In this document: positions 7,492-16,754 of the stretch, one piece after another
Numbering within the stretch: position 1 is the first letter of the stretch
Layout: the number at the start of each line of letters is the position of its first letter
Assembly (NCBI RefSeq): GCF_030441895.1
Contig: NZ_JARJAS010000022.1
Direction: 5' to 3' (one strand)
DNA: 64,000 nucleotides
Source: Enterococcus_D entomosocium
GTDB taxonomy: Bacteria > Bacillota > Bacilli > Lactobacillales > Enterococcaceae
Program-made: the position numbers and the translations under genes
The notes under the pieces: generated by a model
Told to the model about the DNA's origin: nothing
Databases searched by the model: none
The model's input: only the letters and a program-made list of their open reading frames with translations

Positions 7492-7689
7492 ATGAAAGCA
7501 AAAGATTTGATTAGTATATTGCAAAATAATCCTGATGCAGAAGTTGTAGTTTCTACCGTTAGTTACTATGAAAAAAGTCATTATGAAGCAGGATATGAGC
7601 GGGGAACCCCTCAACACGTTGAAAGCATTACAGTTGATTTGGGGTATAACCAGATCAAGCTTGATGGTGGAAAAGAGCGAACGATTTAG
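7492..7689 (+). CDS. Small soluble protein of unknown function
   Basis: A 65-residue protein starting at the ATG at 7492 after AGGAGGGTAAAC. It begins MKAKDLISILQNNPDAEVVV, a pattern common in small phage and plasmid proteins that start with a short helix and a beta strand. No function can be assigned. It lies 42 bases before the methyltransferase gene and is probably co-transcribed with it. Confidence 0.6.
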   Translation: MKAKDLISILQNNPDAEVVVSTVSYYEKSHYEAGYERGTPQHVESITVDLGYNQIKLDGGKERTI

Positions 7690-7731
7690 TCAGTAATCCA
7701 CCAAAATAACCAACTGAAAGGAGTGAAGCCA

Positions 7732-8652
7732 TTGCTACAAATTTTAGAACTTTTCGGCGGCATTGGCAGTCCTCGAATTGCATTAAGAAATTTAGGGATA
7801 CCGACTAAGTCAATTGATTACGTGGAAATCGATCAGAAAGCCGTTGATAGTTACAATGCTATCTTTGCAAACGAGTTACCGTTTAGTGCTCAATCAGTTG
7901 TTAATTGGAACCTTAAACCAGATATTTTAATTCACGGATCGCCTTGCCAGGATGTATCTATTGCTGGTCATCAAAAAGGTGCTGATGAGGGGTCGGAAAC
8001 TAGATCTAGCTTGATGTGGGAAACAATTAAAATCATAGGTGATATGGGCATGTGGAAACCAAGGATTGTGATATGGGAGAATGTCAAAGGTGTATTGTAC
8101 AAACACATGCGAAAGAATTTCAATCGGTATCTCGATGAAATGGAAAAACTAGGGTATTCGAATTCATTTGAATTGTTAGATGCAAGGGATTTCGGTCTAC
8201 CGCAAGCAAGGCAAAGGGTATTTACGATTTCAGTTCTTAATCAAGAACCTTTTAACTTTCAAATTCTGAGTCGTAAACCTATGAAAGATATCAAAGAGTT
8301 TTTGCTTAATAACGACCAGGTCGATCCAATCTACAACGTAACGCAGCCTAGTGTCTTGTCTGTGATTGGAAAAACAGGAATCAAACGTGCAACAGTGATT
8401 CAAGATTATGCATACACGATTACAACTCGACAGGATCGTACACCAGCACAAGTTATTGACTGTGGGAAAGAACGTTATAGATATCTTACTGAACTGGAGT
8501 GCTGGCGACTGCAAGGATATTCAGACGATGATTACTTTGCTGCTGCTTCGACCGTTGAGAGAAACGGAAGATTTCGAATGCCAATGTATAAGCAGGCCGG
8601 GAATAGTATTCCAGTTGGTATCTTTGAAAGTCTGTTTGAAACACTAATTTAG
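7732..8652 (+). CDS. Orphan DNA (cytosine-5) methyltransferase
   Basis: A 306-residue C5-cytosine methyltransferase. Motif I is ELFGGIGSPRIAL (residues 4-16), motif IV is GSPCQDVS with the catalytic Cys, motif VI is ENVKG, motif VIII is QARQRVF and motif X is KQAGNSIPV. The TTG at 7732 has AAAGGAG at ideal spacing; the in-frame GTG at 7723 overlaps that site. The C-terminal recognition region is short, as in phage-type enzymes. No restriction enzyme gene is nearby, so it more likely protects the plasmid from host restriction than forms a restriction system. Confidence 0.9.
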   Translation: MLQILELFGGIGSPRIALRNLGIPTKSIDYVEIDQKAVDSYNAIFANELPFSAQSVVNWNLKPDILIHGSPCQDVSIAGHQKGADEGSETRSSLMWETIKIIGDMGMWKPRIVIWENVKGVLYKHMRKNFNRYLDEMEKLGYSNSFELLDARDFGLPQARQRVFTISVLNQEPFNFQILSRKPMKDIKEFLLNNDQVDPIYNVTQPSVLSVIGKTGIKRATVIQDYAYTITTRQDRTPAQVIDCGKERYRYLTELECWRLQGYSDDDYFAAASTVERNGRFRMPMYKQAGNSIPVGIFESLFETLI

Positions 8653-8696
8653 TTAGCTATCCACCAATATTGTTAAATCAATTAAAGGAGGTCAAT

Positions 8697-9056
8697 ATGA
8701 GTAGTATTGTCTATATGATAGTAACCTTTGCTATGTGTCTATATGGGAAAATGTCCAAATTGGAAGATATTGACCAATATCTATCAAAAGAAAATCAAGA
8801 GTACGTACTAAAAAATTGTTATTATGATCATTCTTTCAAGAAAAACACTCTACAGGAAATTGAGATAATGATTTATCGAATCAACGCACAGTTGATGGAT
8901 CTGAACGATGATAGGCTAATAATAAGGGCAGAACTATCAAGCAAAATCGATAGTTTGAAGGCTTTGAAACACAAAATTCTTGTTGACAGTTACAATGAAA
9001 AATTAGCCGAATTATCGCCAGATCAACGTGCATTAGATGATTGGGATCGATTTTAA
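8697..9056 (+). CDS. Small protein with N-terminal hydrophobic segment
   Basis: A 119-residue protein starting at the ATG at 8697, preceded by AAAGGAGGT. Residues 3-17 are hydrophobic, and the rest is charged and probably coiled coil. No family recognised. It follows the methyltransferase gene closely and ends this block of small genes before the long transfer operon. Confidence 0.6.
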   Translation: MSSIVYMIVTFAMCLYGKMSKLEDIDQYLSKENQEYVLKNCYYDHSFKKNTLQEIEIMIYRINAQLMDLNDDRLIIRAELSSKIDSLKALKHKILVDSYNEKLAELSPDQRALDDWDRF

Positions 9057-9311
9057 TCTTTGTTTGAAGGGATAAAAAAAGTCCTCCTAGTTTCCGCTAG
9101 AAAGACCAAATTATTATGTCCTAAGTAATTATAATAAAAAGAAGAATTATTACAAATATATTGACTTTATTTTTTGAATATTTTAATGCGGGAGCTTGAG
9201 GAAAATTTCTCAAGTTTTTTTGTTACCCAAAAAGGAGAAAAAAGATGAAGAATGTCTGTCGTAGTCCATAAATAAAGAAAATATCAACGAGTGAAGGGAG
9301 GGCAGAAACAG
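9057..9311 (+). terminator. Control region of the transfer operon with terminator at 9194-9221
   Basis: A CTTGAG/CTCAAG hairpin (9195-9214) is followed by seven T residues and lies about 90 bases before the first gene of the long operon. TTGACT (9161-9166) with a weak -10 (TAATGC, 9184-9189) is just upstream, but would start transcription inside the hairpin. A leader transcript from further upstream would stop here unless an antiterminator acts. The rest of the stretch has no supported gene. Confidence 0.55.
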
Positions 9312-9740
9312 ATGGATGCTGAAAAGAAAACCTTATATTTAACCGTAGGAAAGGAGGTTTCCCTAAGTTTTACAGGAAACGGTGAAGCATTACAGTATAT
9401 TCGCTTGAGCGTGAATAAGCTGGCAGAAATTATTAATAATGGCTTGGTCGATCGCCAAAGTATTTTTGAAATTGACGAAGTTTCACTGATCACAAAAAGT
9501 AATTATAAGACCGTTGTGCAAGTGGTCGCTGGGAAACAAGTATTACACGGTAATACGGATCATGTAGACGTGGTTATCGATAAAGATAAAACAAAACAAA
9601 AAGCCGCTGGAAAAGATATTTTCACAAATGGTGACTTTTTATTTATCGTTGATCAAGAACAACACATATCGAAACAAGAGCTGCATACGCTAAATATAAA
9701 GAACTCAAAAAGTTATTTAAACGAAGGAGACCGCCTATGA
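9312..9740 (+). CDS. First gene of the transfer operon, unknown function
   Basis: A 142-residue soluble protein starting at the ATG at 9312 after GGGAGGGC. It looks mostly beta-strand and has no signal peptide. No family recognised. It lies 92 bases before the large surface adhesin gene and is read in the same direction. It could be a regulatory or accessory protein of the transfer system; nothing in the sequence decides. Confidence 0.6.
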   Translation: MDAEKKTLYLTVGKEVSLSFTGNGEALQYIRLSVNKLAEIINNGLVDRQSIFEIDEVSLITKSNYKTVVQVVAGKQVLHGNTDHVDVVIDKDKTKQKAAGKDIFTNGDFLFIVDQEQHISKQELHTLNIKNSKSYLNEGDRL

Positions 9741-9832
9741 TCTTATATGGCCAAGGAACAAAGAATGCGTAATCGAGCGCCACCGTCCTTTTCGAAAATC
9801 CATTTTGAAGGAGAGGATGTGAACAGGTACCA

Positions 9833-12800
9833 ATGAAAAAGAAGCACAAACTCGTCGTTTCGTTTTCAGTGATGATCATTTCTCTTCTTGCTATGGCCAA
9901 CTTTCCTTATGTTTTGGCACAAGAACAAACAGATACCGCTAAAACGGATCAGGAAGTGGCTGCAGTATCGGAAGAGACCTTAAACAAAGAACAGGAATCA
10001 ACCGTTGTTCAAGGTGCTGATGGCTTACTGTACGTGGTAGCAGACAAATCAGACAAAGAACAGCTGCTTTCTTCAGATACGCCGCAGATCGCTGAAAAAA
10101 CTGAAGGAGATTTTACAGCTGTTGAAGTAGGGATCGATGAAAAGCGTCAGGAAAAAGCGGATCAGGCAGATCAAGAAATCAAAGACTTTGATGAAATCGA
10201 TCTAAATGATGTTGAATCGCTGCAATCGGCAGTCAATAGTGACAATCTTCCATTTATTGAAGAAGATCAAGTCGCTGAAGAATTGTCAAAAGCTAAAGAT
10301 TTAAAAGAATCCGAACAGATCTTGATGCAGACACGTTTCTTTTATGCTGAAGAGATCCTGAACCAAACGAACAACTTGAATGATGTTCCTTCTATGCTAA
10401 AAGAAAGTAAAGTTGCTTTGCTGGCTTCTGTTTCAAAGACAGTCTCTGAAACAACGATCAATCCACCAGCTGGCTATCCTTGGCTGATGTATATCGTTCG
10501 AAGCAACGGCTATTCTTATACAGAAGACCGTGGGATCCGACGGACGATCGATGGGAAAGATGCGTTTTGTCTACAAGCAGGGGTTACGGCAGCTAAGACG
10601 TACACGGATGCCGGTAGCAGCTATTTGAGTACTTCTCAAAAAGAAACGATCACGTCCATTATTAGTGCTTACCGTGAATTAGGCGGTTGGGCAAATAACG
10701 ATGCTGGAAAGCAACGCTGGATGGCCGCACAAATTCTTGTTTGGGAAAATTCAAATGAAAAACCCAAAAGTATCACCATTACCCCAAATCACAAAGCTGG
10801 TGTGACGGACTGGAAAAGCAAAATGACTACACGAGCTGGTCAGATCCGCACACGTCCGCAATGGGATGCAACAGCTAAAACAGTTTATGAAGGAGAAAAA
10901 GCGACCTTTACTGTGAAAAACAGTTGGGGCGATCATAACCTCTATGTGGAATCCGTCAGTGGTGGCGCAAAAGCGACGATCAGTGGCAATAAATTAACTG
11001 TTGATACAAATGGATCTACTGCGACAAAAATCACTGTAAATATGTTGAAAGGGTCGAAAACAAATGAAAAATATCCGACTACTGTTTGGGCGAACGGTTC
11101 GTATCAAAAACTGGTCACTGGGTCTTTTTATGTATCAACTTCCGTAACCGTGAATGTGAAGCGAAAAGGGACAGTGGATGTCTTGAAAGTAGATGCAGAT
11201 ACGAATAAGCCGCTAGCAAATGCGACCTTCCGCTTTACGTATGATGGAAAGACAACAGACGTAAAATCAGGAACGGATGGGAAGGCAAAGCTGGGAGAAC
11301 GATTAAAGGCTGGGTCAGTAGTCAAAGTGAAAGAAATAACCGCTCCTTCAGGCTACAAGTTAAACGGAACGGAGTTTTCAATCACGGTAGGGGAAAATAC
11401 GAATGTTTCGAAGACCTGGACAAACGAGCGACTCGCAGGGGCTGTAGAGCTTACCAAGATCGCAGACGTCGATCAAAAGTCGTTAGATGGTGTGGTATTT
11501 ACACTATACAAATCGGATGGATCCATTTTACAAGATAATCTAAAAACCGATACAAATGGACAACTGAAAGTAAAGGATCTATCGCTGGGATCCTATTATT
11601 TCAAGGAAAAAGCGTCATTGGTTGGTTTTGAAACAGATAGTAAAAACTACTCGTTTACCATTACTGCAGATGTGACTGAAGCGAAGCCGGTGAAATTAAC
11701 AATCACCAATCAGTACAAATTGAGTGCTTCAAAGACGGTATCAGACAAGAATGAGACAGGCAAAACCAGCAATACTTGGTCAGCTGCTGCCGATGATTTT
11801 CTACAATATGATTTAACGACAAGTACGGTAGAAAAATTAGGCTCTCGTTACTTAGCTGATTTTGTGATAGAAGACCAGTTTCCAGCTGAAACGGTTGCTA
11901 TTTCTACGGTACAAGTTTTGGCGCAAGGTAGTGATGTGACAGATCAATTTACAATTACCAAAGATCTGACGAACGGGAAAGTGATTGCTACTGCAAAAAG
12001 TACCGCCCTTACAACTTCTGGATTTTATGGGAAATCATATGATCTACGTACGAAAATGATGCTAAAACAAGAAGTTCTGACCGCTAAAAACAAAGCAACA
12101 CTGTCCTTCAGTAAGCAAGGTAGTGTGAAAACAGGAACGAAAACTGCTTCTTCAAACGCTGTTACAACGACTTTACCAGCATTTAAGCTGACAGTGAATC
12201 ATGTGACAGAAACAGAAAAAGCGCTGCTTAAACAAGTCGTTGAGACCAAATACGATGGGGAGTCGTATGAATACAAGCCGTTGGATGATCTGTTCGACGT
12301 GAAAGGCAATCGCTACCGCTCGAAAGTGACTAGAAGTGGGGTCGTTGCTGGCAAAGATCTTGTACTTGAGATCCCGTATTATCTACCGTCTTTAGAGATC
12401 AATGCCGAGAAAGTTTCAATACTGACTGGCAAAGCGTCATTGACGGACAGCTTGAAGGCGACGATCACTTTTTCTAAGTCAGCGAGTTACGAAGAAGAAT
12501 TGAAAAACGTTCTTTATCGATTGACTGTAACTGATCAAAAACAGAAGAAAACTGTCTTTACAAAAGATATTTCGCTTGGTTCTTATGCTTCAAGCCTAGC
12601 TGTTGATTTACCTACTGCAGGCTTTACTAAAGGAGAGAAGGTTCCTTACTCTCTTTCACTGCAGGTGCTGAAAAATCCTGACAAAGTAAAGGCTGAAACA
12701 GATACGATCGATTTTTCAACATTCGGGTATACCGCTTCAGAAAAAGTCCTCACCAATGCGGATCTGAAAAACGGTAAGCTTTCCTATGGCGCAGTGAGCC

Positions 12801-13459
12801 AAACAGAAGCAACGAGAAAAACCAAAACGTATTTAGAAAAGAAAGAGACCCTTCAGTTTGATTTTGAAGAGCAGCGTTCGTCAAAAACGGGCTATGGGCT
12901 ACCAATCACATTGGAACCGATCTACAGCAGTGAGATCCAAGATATGCCACTACTCTCGTTTACACTTTCTTCTCCAACGAAGCTAGTCGATACCTATTTA
13001 GATCTTCAGTATGTCGAATCAAAAGGGAACGTTCAAATCCCGTTAGATCGTACGGTCAATCAAGTAGCGAAACAAACGACGGCCGCTATTACTTCTACAA
13101 AATTTGAGTTTCCTCAAATAAGCGTAGAGGAGAAGACGGGTGCATTGTATACGCAAGAACAAGTAAAAAATCCAACAAAAAAGATATCAAACAAATTACT
13201 TGATGGGGGAAGAAAGTTTTATTTGCCGATTTGGGCAGAAAAAGGGGACTACAATCTGACGCTGCAATCGAATGTGATTGGCCGAAACTTTATTCAGGTA
13301 TCGATGAACCAAACGCTTTCGATCTACGCAAACATGTATGCGACGATTGATAGTAAAACAAAGAAAGAAGATGAATTGTTACTCACGCCGGTTTATCCTG
13401 ATACGACTGTGCCGAAAGGATGGTCAAAAGCAGAGATCACATGGTTAAGAGGAAAGTAA
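9833..13459 (+). CDS. Thioester-domain surface adhesin with Cna-B/SpaA-type repeats
   Basis: A 1208-residue secreted protein. The signal peptide covers about residues 1-29. A thioester domain follows, with DAFCLQAG near residue 245 and AAQILVWE near 298; in this family the Cys and Gln form an internal thioester that bonds to host or cell-surface amines. Two prealbumin-like SpaA/Cna-B repeats follow (GTVDVLKVDADTNKPL and GAVELTKIADVDQKSL, about residues 445-625), then a long beta-rich region. There is no LPxTG motif or C-terminal anchor; it ends in WLRGK. Being first among the pilus genes, it may sit on the mating apparatus as a tip adhesin. Confidence 0.8.
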   Translation: MKKKHKLVVSFSVMIISLLAMANFPYVLAQEQTDTAKTDQEVAAVSEETLNKEQESTVVQGADGLLYVVADKSDKEQLLSSDTPQIAEKTEGDFTAVEVGIDEKRQEKADQADQEIKDFDEIDLNDVESLQSAVNSDNLPFIEEDQVAEELSKAKDLKESEQILMQTRFFYAEEILNQTNNLNDVPSMLKESKVALLASVSKTVSETTINPPAGYPWLMYIVRSNGYSYTEDRGIRRTIDGKDAFCLQAGVTAAKTYTDAGSSYLSTSQKETITSIISAYRELGGWANNDAGKQRWMAAQILVWENSNEKPKSITITPNHKAGVTDWKSKMTTRAGQIRTRPQWDATAKTVYEGEKATFTVKNSWGDHNLYVESVSGGAKATISGNKLTVDTNGSTATKITVNMLKGSKTNEKYPTTVWANGSYQKLVTGSFYVSTSVTVNVKRKGTVDVLKVDADTNKPLANATFRFTYDGKTTDVKSGTDGKAKLGERLKAGSVVKVKEITAPSGYKLNGTEFSITVGENTNVSKTWTNERLAGAVELTKIADVDQKSLDGVVFTLYKSDGSILQDNLKTDTNGQLKVKDLSLGSYYFKEKASLVGFETDSKNYSFTITADVTEAKPVKLTITNQYKLSASKTVSDKNETGKTSNTWSAAADDFLQYDLTTSTVEKLGSRYLADFVIEDQFPAETVAISTVQVLAQGSDVTDQFTITKDLTNGKVIATAKSTALTTSGFYGKSYDLRTKMMLKQEVLTAKNKATLSFSKQGSVKTGTKTASSNAVTTTLPAFKLTVNHVTETEKALLKQVVETKYDGESYEYKPLDDLFDVKGNRYRSKVTRSGVVAGKDLVLEIPYYLPSLEINAEKVSILTGKASLTDSLKATITFSKSASYEEELKNVLYRLTVTDQKQKKTVFTKDISLGSYASSLAVDLPTAGFTKGEKVPYSLSLQVLKNPDKVKAETDTIDFSTFGYTASEKVLTNADLKNGKLSYGAVSQTEATRKTKTYLEKKETLQFDFEEQRSSKTGYGLPITLEPIYSSEIQDMPLLSFTLSSPTKLVDTYLDLQYVESKGNVQIPLDRTVNQVAKQTTAAITSTKFEFPQISVEEKTGALYTQEQVKNPTKKISNKLLDGGRKFYLPIWAEKGDYNLTLQSNVIGRNFIQVSMNQTLSIYANMYATIDSKTKKEDELLLTPVYPDTTVPKGWSKAEITWLRGK

Positions 13460-13472
13460 GGAGTTGGGCAAT

Positions 13473-13793
13473 ATGTATGGTTCAGCCGTTTTTGATGTAC
13501 GATCGGAATTAAAACAGTCCAGGCACCTATTGCGTAAAGTAGTTTTTAGCAGTTTAGGGATCCTGGTCTTTTTCTTTCTCTTTAAGCAGTTGATCGGGAT
13601 CCCGTTCAATTACTTGAATCAGATCAGTTCTTCGTTTTTAAACTTTGGTTCTGGAAGCAGCAATGTTTCCGGTTCGCTGACCTCAGCGATTCAACAAAAT
13701 CAATTTGTTCAGGCAGTTATGGTATTCGTTACTGGGATCTTGGCAGTCTGCACCAAATTTTTTGATGAAATCAAACAAATGTTTTTCAAATAA
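13473..13793 (+). CDS. Membrane protein of the pilus/transfer operon
   Basis: A 106-residue protein starting at the ATG at 13473 (AAGGAG nine bases upstream). It has one hydrophobic segment near residues 24-45 and another near residues 78-95, with a glycine- and serine-rich linker. It lies directly between the adhesin and the micro-pilin genes, so it probably takes part in pilus assembly or as a second pilin-like subunit. No family recognised. Confidence 0.6.
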   Translation: MYGSAVFDVRSELKQSRHLLRKVVFSSLGILVFFFLFKQLIGIPFNYLNQISSSFLNFGSGSSNVSGSLTSAIQQNQFVQAVMVFVTGILAVCTKFFDEIKQMFFK

Positions 13794-13795
13794 CG

Positions 13796-13822
13796 ATCGG
13801 CTTTAATAGCCGGTTTCTATTT
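13796..13822 (+). terminator. Weak intrinsic terminator before the micro-pilin
   Basis: ATCGGCT (13796-13802) pairs with AGCCGGT (13808-13814), followed by an interrupted T run (TTCTATTTTT). Confidence 0.45.
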
Positions 13823-13844
13823 TTACTGAAGGGAGGTGACATTC

Positions 13845-14006
13845 ATGGATACAGTTCAAAATCATTCTCACACATTGATGAACGTTGCGATTGCAGTAGG
13901 TTTAGTTGCAATCGTCGGCGGTGTTGTTTTCAAGTTTTTCCCTGATTTCACAACACAAATGCTAGCTAAAATCACTTCTTACGTTTCAACATTGCCAACA
14001 AAATAA
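13845..14006 (+). CDS. Flp-like micro-pilin (predicted major pilus subunit)
   Basis: A 53-residue protein with a strong ribosome site (AGGGAGGTGAC). It has a short polar N-terminus (MDTVQNHSHTLMN), one long hydrophobic helix (VAIAVGLVAIVGGVVFKFF) and a short polar tail. Size and layout match the small Flp pilins of Tad systems, and CpaF/TadB/TadC-like genes follow directly. The classic Flp cleavage motif (G followed by EY/EF) is absent, and I see no prepilin peptidase in the window. Terminators on both sides suggest that its RNA level is set apart from its neighbours. Confidence 0.65.
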   Translation: MDTVQNHSHTLMNVAIAVGLVAIVGGVVFKFFPDFTTQMLAKITSYVSTLPTK

Positions 14007-14023
14007 TGGTTAAAAAGATAATC

Positions 14024-14054
14024 GGGGAAGACAATCTTTGTCTTCTCCTTTTTC
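14024..14054 (+). terminator. Intrinsic terminator after the micro-pilin gene
   Basis: GGGGAAGACAA (14024-14034) pairs with TTGTCTTCTCC (14038-14048, one G-T pair), followed by five T residues. Partial readthrough would give more pilin RNA than downstream RNA. Confidence 0.75.
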
Positions 14055-14073
14055 TTGGTTAGGAGAGGGAGGA

Positions 14074-14460
14074 ATGACACATTATTGGCGACAGATCACG
14101 GTTATGATCGTGGGGGCACTTTTTATGATTCTAATTGCGTGGTTTTTTATAGGAAATGCCAAGAAAGATACCGAAGCATTTAACATTACCGAAGCGTTAA
14201 GAACAGCTGCAATCAGTAACAAAGATGATTCTGCACGCATTCAGCCTGGCGCTTTTTATTTGGATCAAGCCAGCTTTGAAAAAGAGTTCGAACAGACGAT
14301 CAAGAAGCAGCCATTCTATGCAAAGAAAACAGTAAAAGTGACGTTCAACTACTTAAAAGAAGCAGATAACAAAGGAATCAAAGGCATTCGTGCCTATGTA
14401 GAGTCCGATGGATCCATTGACGAAGCCACATGCATTTTAAGTACGCCGGAAGGAGGGTAA
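14074..14460 (+). CDS. Pilus-operon protein with one membrane segment (minor pilin-like)
   Basis: A 128-residue protein from the ATG at 14074 (GGGAGG just upstream); the longer frame from 14038 would start inside the terminator. Residues 8-27 form one membrane helix and the rest is extracytoplasmic. The layout is like TadE-type minor pilins or pseudopilins. It ends four bases before the ATPase gene, in the same operon. Confidence 0.6.
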   Translation: MTHYWRQITVMIVGALFMILIAWFFIGNAKKDTEAFNITEALRTAAISNKDDSARIQPGAFYLDQASFEKEFEQTIKKQPFYAKKTVKVTFNYLKEADNKGIKGIRAYVESDGSIDEATCILSTPEGG

Positions 14461-14464
14461 ATCA

Positions 14465-15928
14465 ATGGTTGTAATTAGAGAAAAAAAGGCCATTTTTAAA
14501 GATGAAAAAGACGTGTTAAGAAATGTAAGGAATCTCGTGACTACCAATCAATTCCGACATATACCGTCAGTTACTGAAGAAGAGCGAGACGATTATTTGG
14601 AAAAATTAGTTGAAGATAGTCGAGTCGAAGTGATTCGAGATGATTTAGTTGAGCACTATCCGGATGAAGTGATGCGTGCCTTCACGTCTAAAGCTTCTCG
14701 TGAAAAGCTCACTAAATTAGTTCAAGAAGAGCAGCGATTTGGAAAAGATGATGAAGGACAAAAAAAAGCGGCCTATGTCGTCAATGAGATCGTCGGTTTT
14801 GAATTTATCGATCGCTTGCTTTTGCATGACGAGTCAATCACGGATATCGGATGGAACAGCACGTTTCTAACCGTCGAAAGTGCGGATCAACTACGAATTT
14901 ATACGGCAGAACAATTACAGTTGACCGATCCTGAAAAGACGGTATTTCGAATCGTAAAGAAGTTTGCGGATGCTGTAGGAAAGCCATTTACTCGAAATGA
15001 TCCTATCTTGGATAGTGTATCAGGAAATTTACGATTAAATGCTATGCATCAAGTGATCAGTCCAACTGGAACAACGATGTCCTTACGGGTAAGTCGACCA
15101 GGTCTAGCGTTGACCGAAGAAACGTTTGTCGATTTTGCGCCATCTTTTGTTTTGGAATTTCTAAAAATAATCATGAAGGCTGGATCAATGAGCGTGATCG
15201 GTGGGGAGACTGGTTCTGGGAAAACGGAATTGATCAAAATGATGTTGTCCTTTGTACCAAAAAAAGACCGTATCTTTATGATTGAGGACGTTCCTGAAAC
15301 AAGGATCAAGGAACTTTTGCCAGATCATGATATTTTTTCTCTCGTTACAGGAAATATCGTGACGATTTCAGATCTGGTTCAAGCTGCTTTACGGAATTAC
15401 CCTAAATGGATCGTTCCCTCAGAGACACGTGGTTCTGAAGCTTATGAAATGATCCAAGCTGCACGGACAAACCATTCAGGATTGACGTCGATTCACTCAA
15501 CGAATTGTCGAGCGCATCCTCGAAGGTTAGTCACCATGTCTAGTATGGGGTATAAAATTAATGAAGAAGCGGTCACTGAAGATATCCTTACTTTCTTCGA
15601 CTTTGGATTTCAGATCAAAACTGCTTATATCGAGATCGATTCGGAAAATCTTATTTTCAAAAAAATTCGATATTTGTCAGAAATCGTAGAGTATTCAGTA
15701 AAAGATACGGCCACTACTTTGTTTAAACAAGTATTAAACAATGGTCAGTTCTACGTTACTACGGGTCAGTTGTCTGATCAGTACAAGGAAAAGCTAGCAG
15801 AACGCTTCTTATCCTTTGATTTTCCTGAAATGACCAATGAAAAAATTAATAAATCGGAAGAGCTTGAACAGATTCTTCAAAAGGCGGTGGCTGAGTTTGC
15901 GAATCAATCAACTTCAGACGGAAGCTAA
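14465..15928 (+). CDS. CpaF/TadA-type secretion ATPase (VirB11 superfamily)
   Basis: A 487-residue hexameric ATPase of the type II/IV secretion family. Walker A is GGETGSGKTE near residue 247, the Walker B region is MIEDVPE, and the His box is HSGLTSIHSTN. An N-terminal all-alpha domain of about 150 residues is as in CpaF. It should power pilus assembly from the inner face of the membrane together with the two membrane platform proteins that follow. The gene overlaps or abuts the TadB-like gene. Confidence 0.9.
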   Translation: MVVIREKKAIFKDEKDVLRNVRNLVTTNQFRHIPSVTEEERDDYLEKLVEDSRVEVIRDDLVEHYPDEVMRAFTSKASREKLTKLVQEEQRFGKDDEGQKKAAYVVNEIVGFEFIDRLLLHDESITDIGWNSTFLTVESADQLRIYTAEQLQLTDPEKTVFRIVKKFADAVGKPFTRNDPILDSVSGNLRLNAMHQVISPTGTTMSLRVSRPGLALTEETFVDFAPSFVLEFLKIIMKAGSMSVIGGETGSGKTELIKMMLSFVPKKDRIFMIEDVPETRIKELLPDHDIFSLVTGNIVTISDLVQAALRNYPKWIVPSETRGSEAYEMIQAARTNHSGLTSIHSTNCRAHPRRLVTMSSMGYKINEEAVTEDILTFFDFGFQIKTAYIEIDSENLIFKKIRYLSEIVEYSVKDTATTLFKQVLNNGQFYVTTGQLSDQYKEKLAERFLSFDFPEMTNEKINKSEELEQILQKAVAEFANQSTSDGS

Positions 15929-16754
15929 GAACCGTGTGAATCTTGAAGAATTACATGCTTTAAACAGTGCTTACGGGCAGCGATTAAAGCAAAAAGAGAT
16001 CATTCAGCTTGTCGGACTCCCAGCTGTAGTCTTAGGCGTTTTTTCATTGATTCTGACGTATATTTGGTGGATCGTTGTCGGGTGTACAGTGATTGGTGCC
16101 ATTTACGACTATCGGTTTATTTTGCCAAAGGTCGTTAATCGGAGGTATCAGATGCAGTCATTGGTGGCCAGAAACAAATTTCTTTTGAATCTCACACAAG
16201 TGACGATGGACAATGATTTAACTGTTCTTCAGTCTTTGGCCTATGTGATCGATGAAACAGAAGGAGAACTTTCTGAAGATCTTCGAAGCTTGTATGCCGC
16301 TCTTGGTGTAGGTTCTGATCCGGAAAGGGTCTCTTATTTATTGAATAACCTATCTGAAAAGTACCATGATGATGCGATTTTTGGTCAGTATTTGGAACAG
16401 CTTGACACGATTATTCAAGAAGGGAAAAACAATACGGATTCGTTGCAATACCTAACAGAACACCACAGTAAAATGTTAGAAAAAGTCAATTTGTTTCTGA
16501 AGAAGAAGAATGAAATGTTAAGCGGTGTGCAGACACTTCTTATTTTAATGGGCGCTATTATCTTACTATTTCATGGGGTTTCTTTCTTCATGAATGGTGA
16601 TTTTGCGCAATACATGGACGGCTATGCGCACCATCCAATCGGTTATGTCAGTTCAGCCATTTGTCTTATTTCGCTTAGTGTGATCTTAAATAGTTTCTTC
16701 AAGCAGTATTTTGATGATTCTGTAACGGAATTGGGGGTGCGAACCAAAAAATGA
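15897..16754 (+). CDS. TadB-like membrane platform protein
   Basis: A membrane protein of 285 residues from the TTG at 15897, which overlaps the ATPase gene by 32 bases; an upstream ATG at 15837 is in frame but has a poor ribosome site. Paired hydrophobic segments near the N-terminus, a cytoplasmic helical domain and two C-terminal segments give the T2SS-F layout of TadB. It ends ATGA-coupled to the next gene. Its pairing with a second similar protein and an upstream CpaF-like ATPase is the diagnostic order of Tad systems. Confidence 0.75.
   Translation: MRINQLQTEAKNRVNLEELHALNSAYGQRLKQKEIIQLVGLPAVVLGVFSLILTYIWWIVVGCTVIGAIYDYRFILPKVVNRRYQMQSLVARNKFLLNLTQVTMDNDLTVLQSLAYVIDETEGELSEDLRSLYAALGVGSDPERVSYLLNNLSEKYHDDAIFGQYLEQLDTIIQEGKNNTDSLQYLTEHHSKMLEKVNLFLKKKNEMLSGVQTLLILMGAIILLFHGVSFFMNGDFAQYMDGYAHHPIGYVSSAICLISLSVILNSFFKQYFDDSVTELGVRTKK

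Noticed and set aside
7732..8652. Restriction-modification system around the C5 methyltransferase
   Set aside because: Neighbouring genes are small membrane or unknown proteins with no nuclease motif that I can see.
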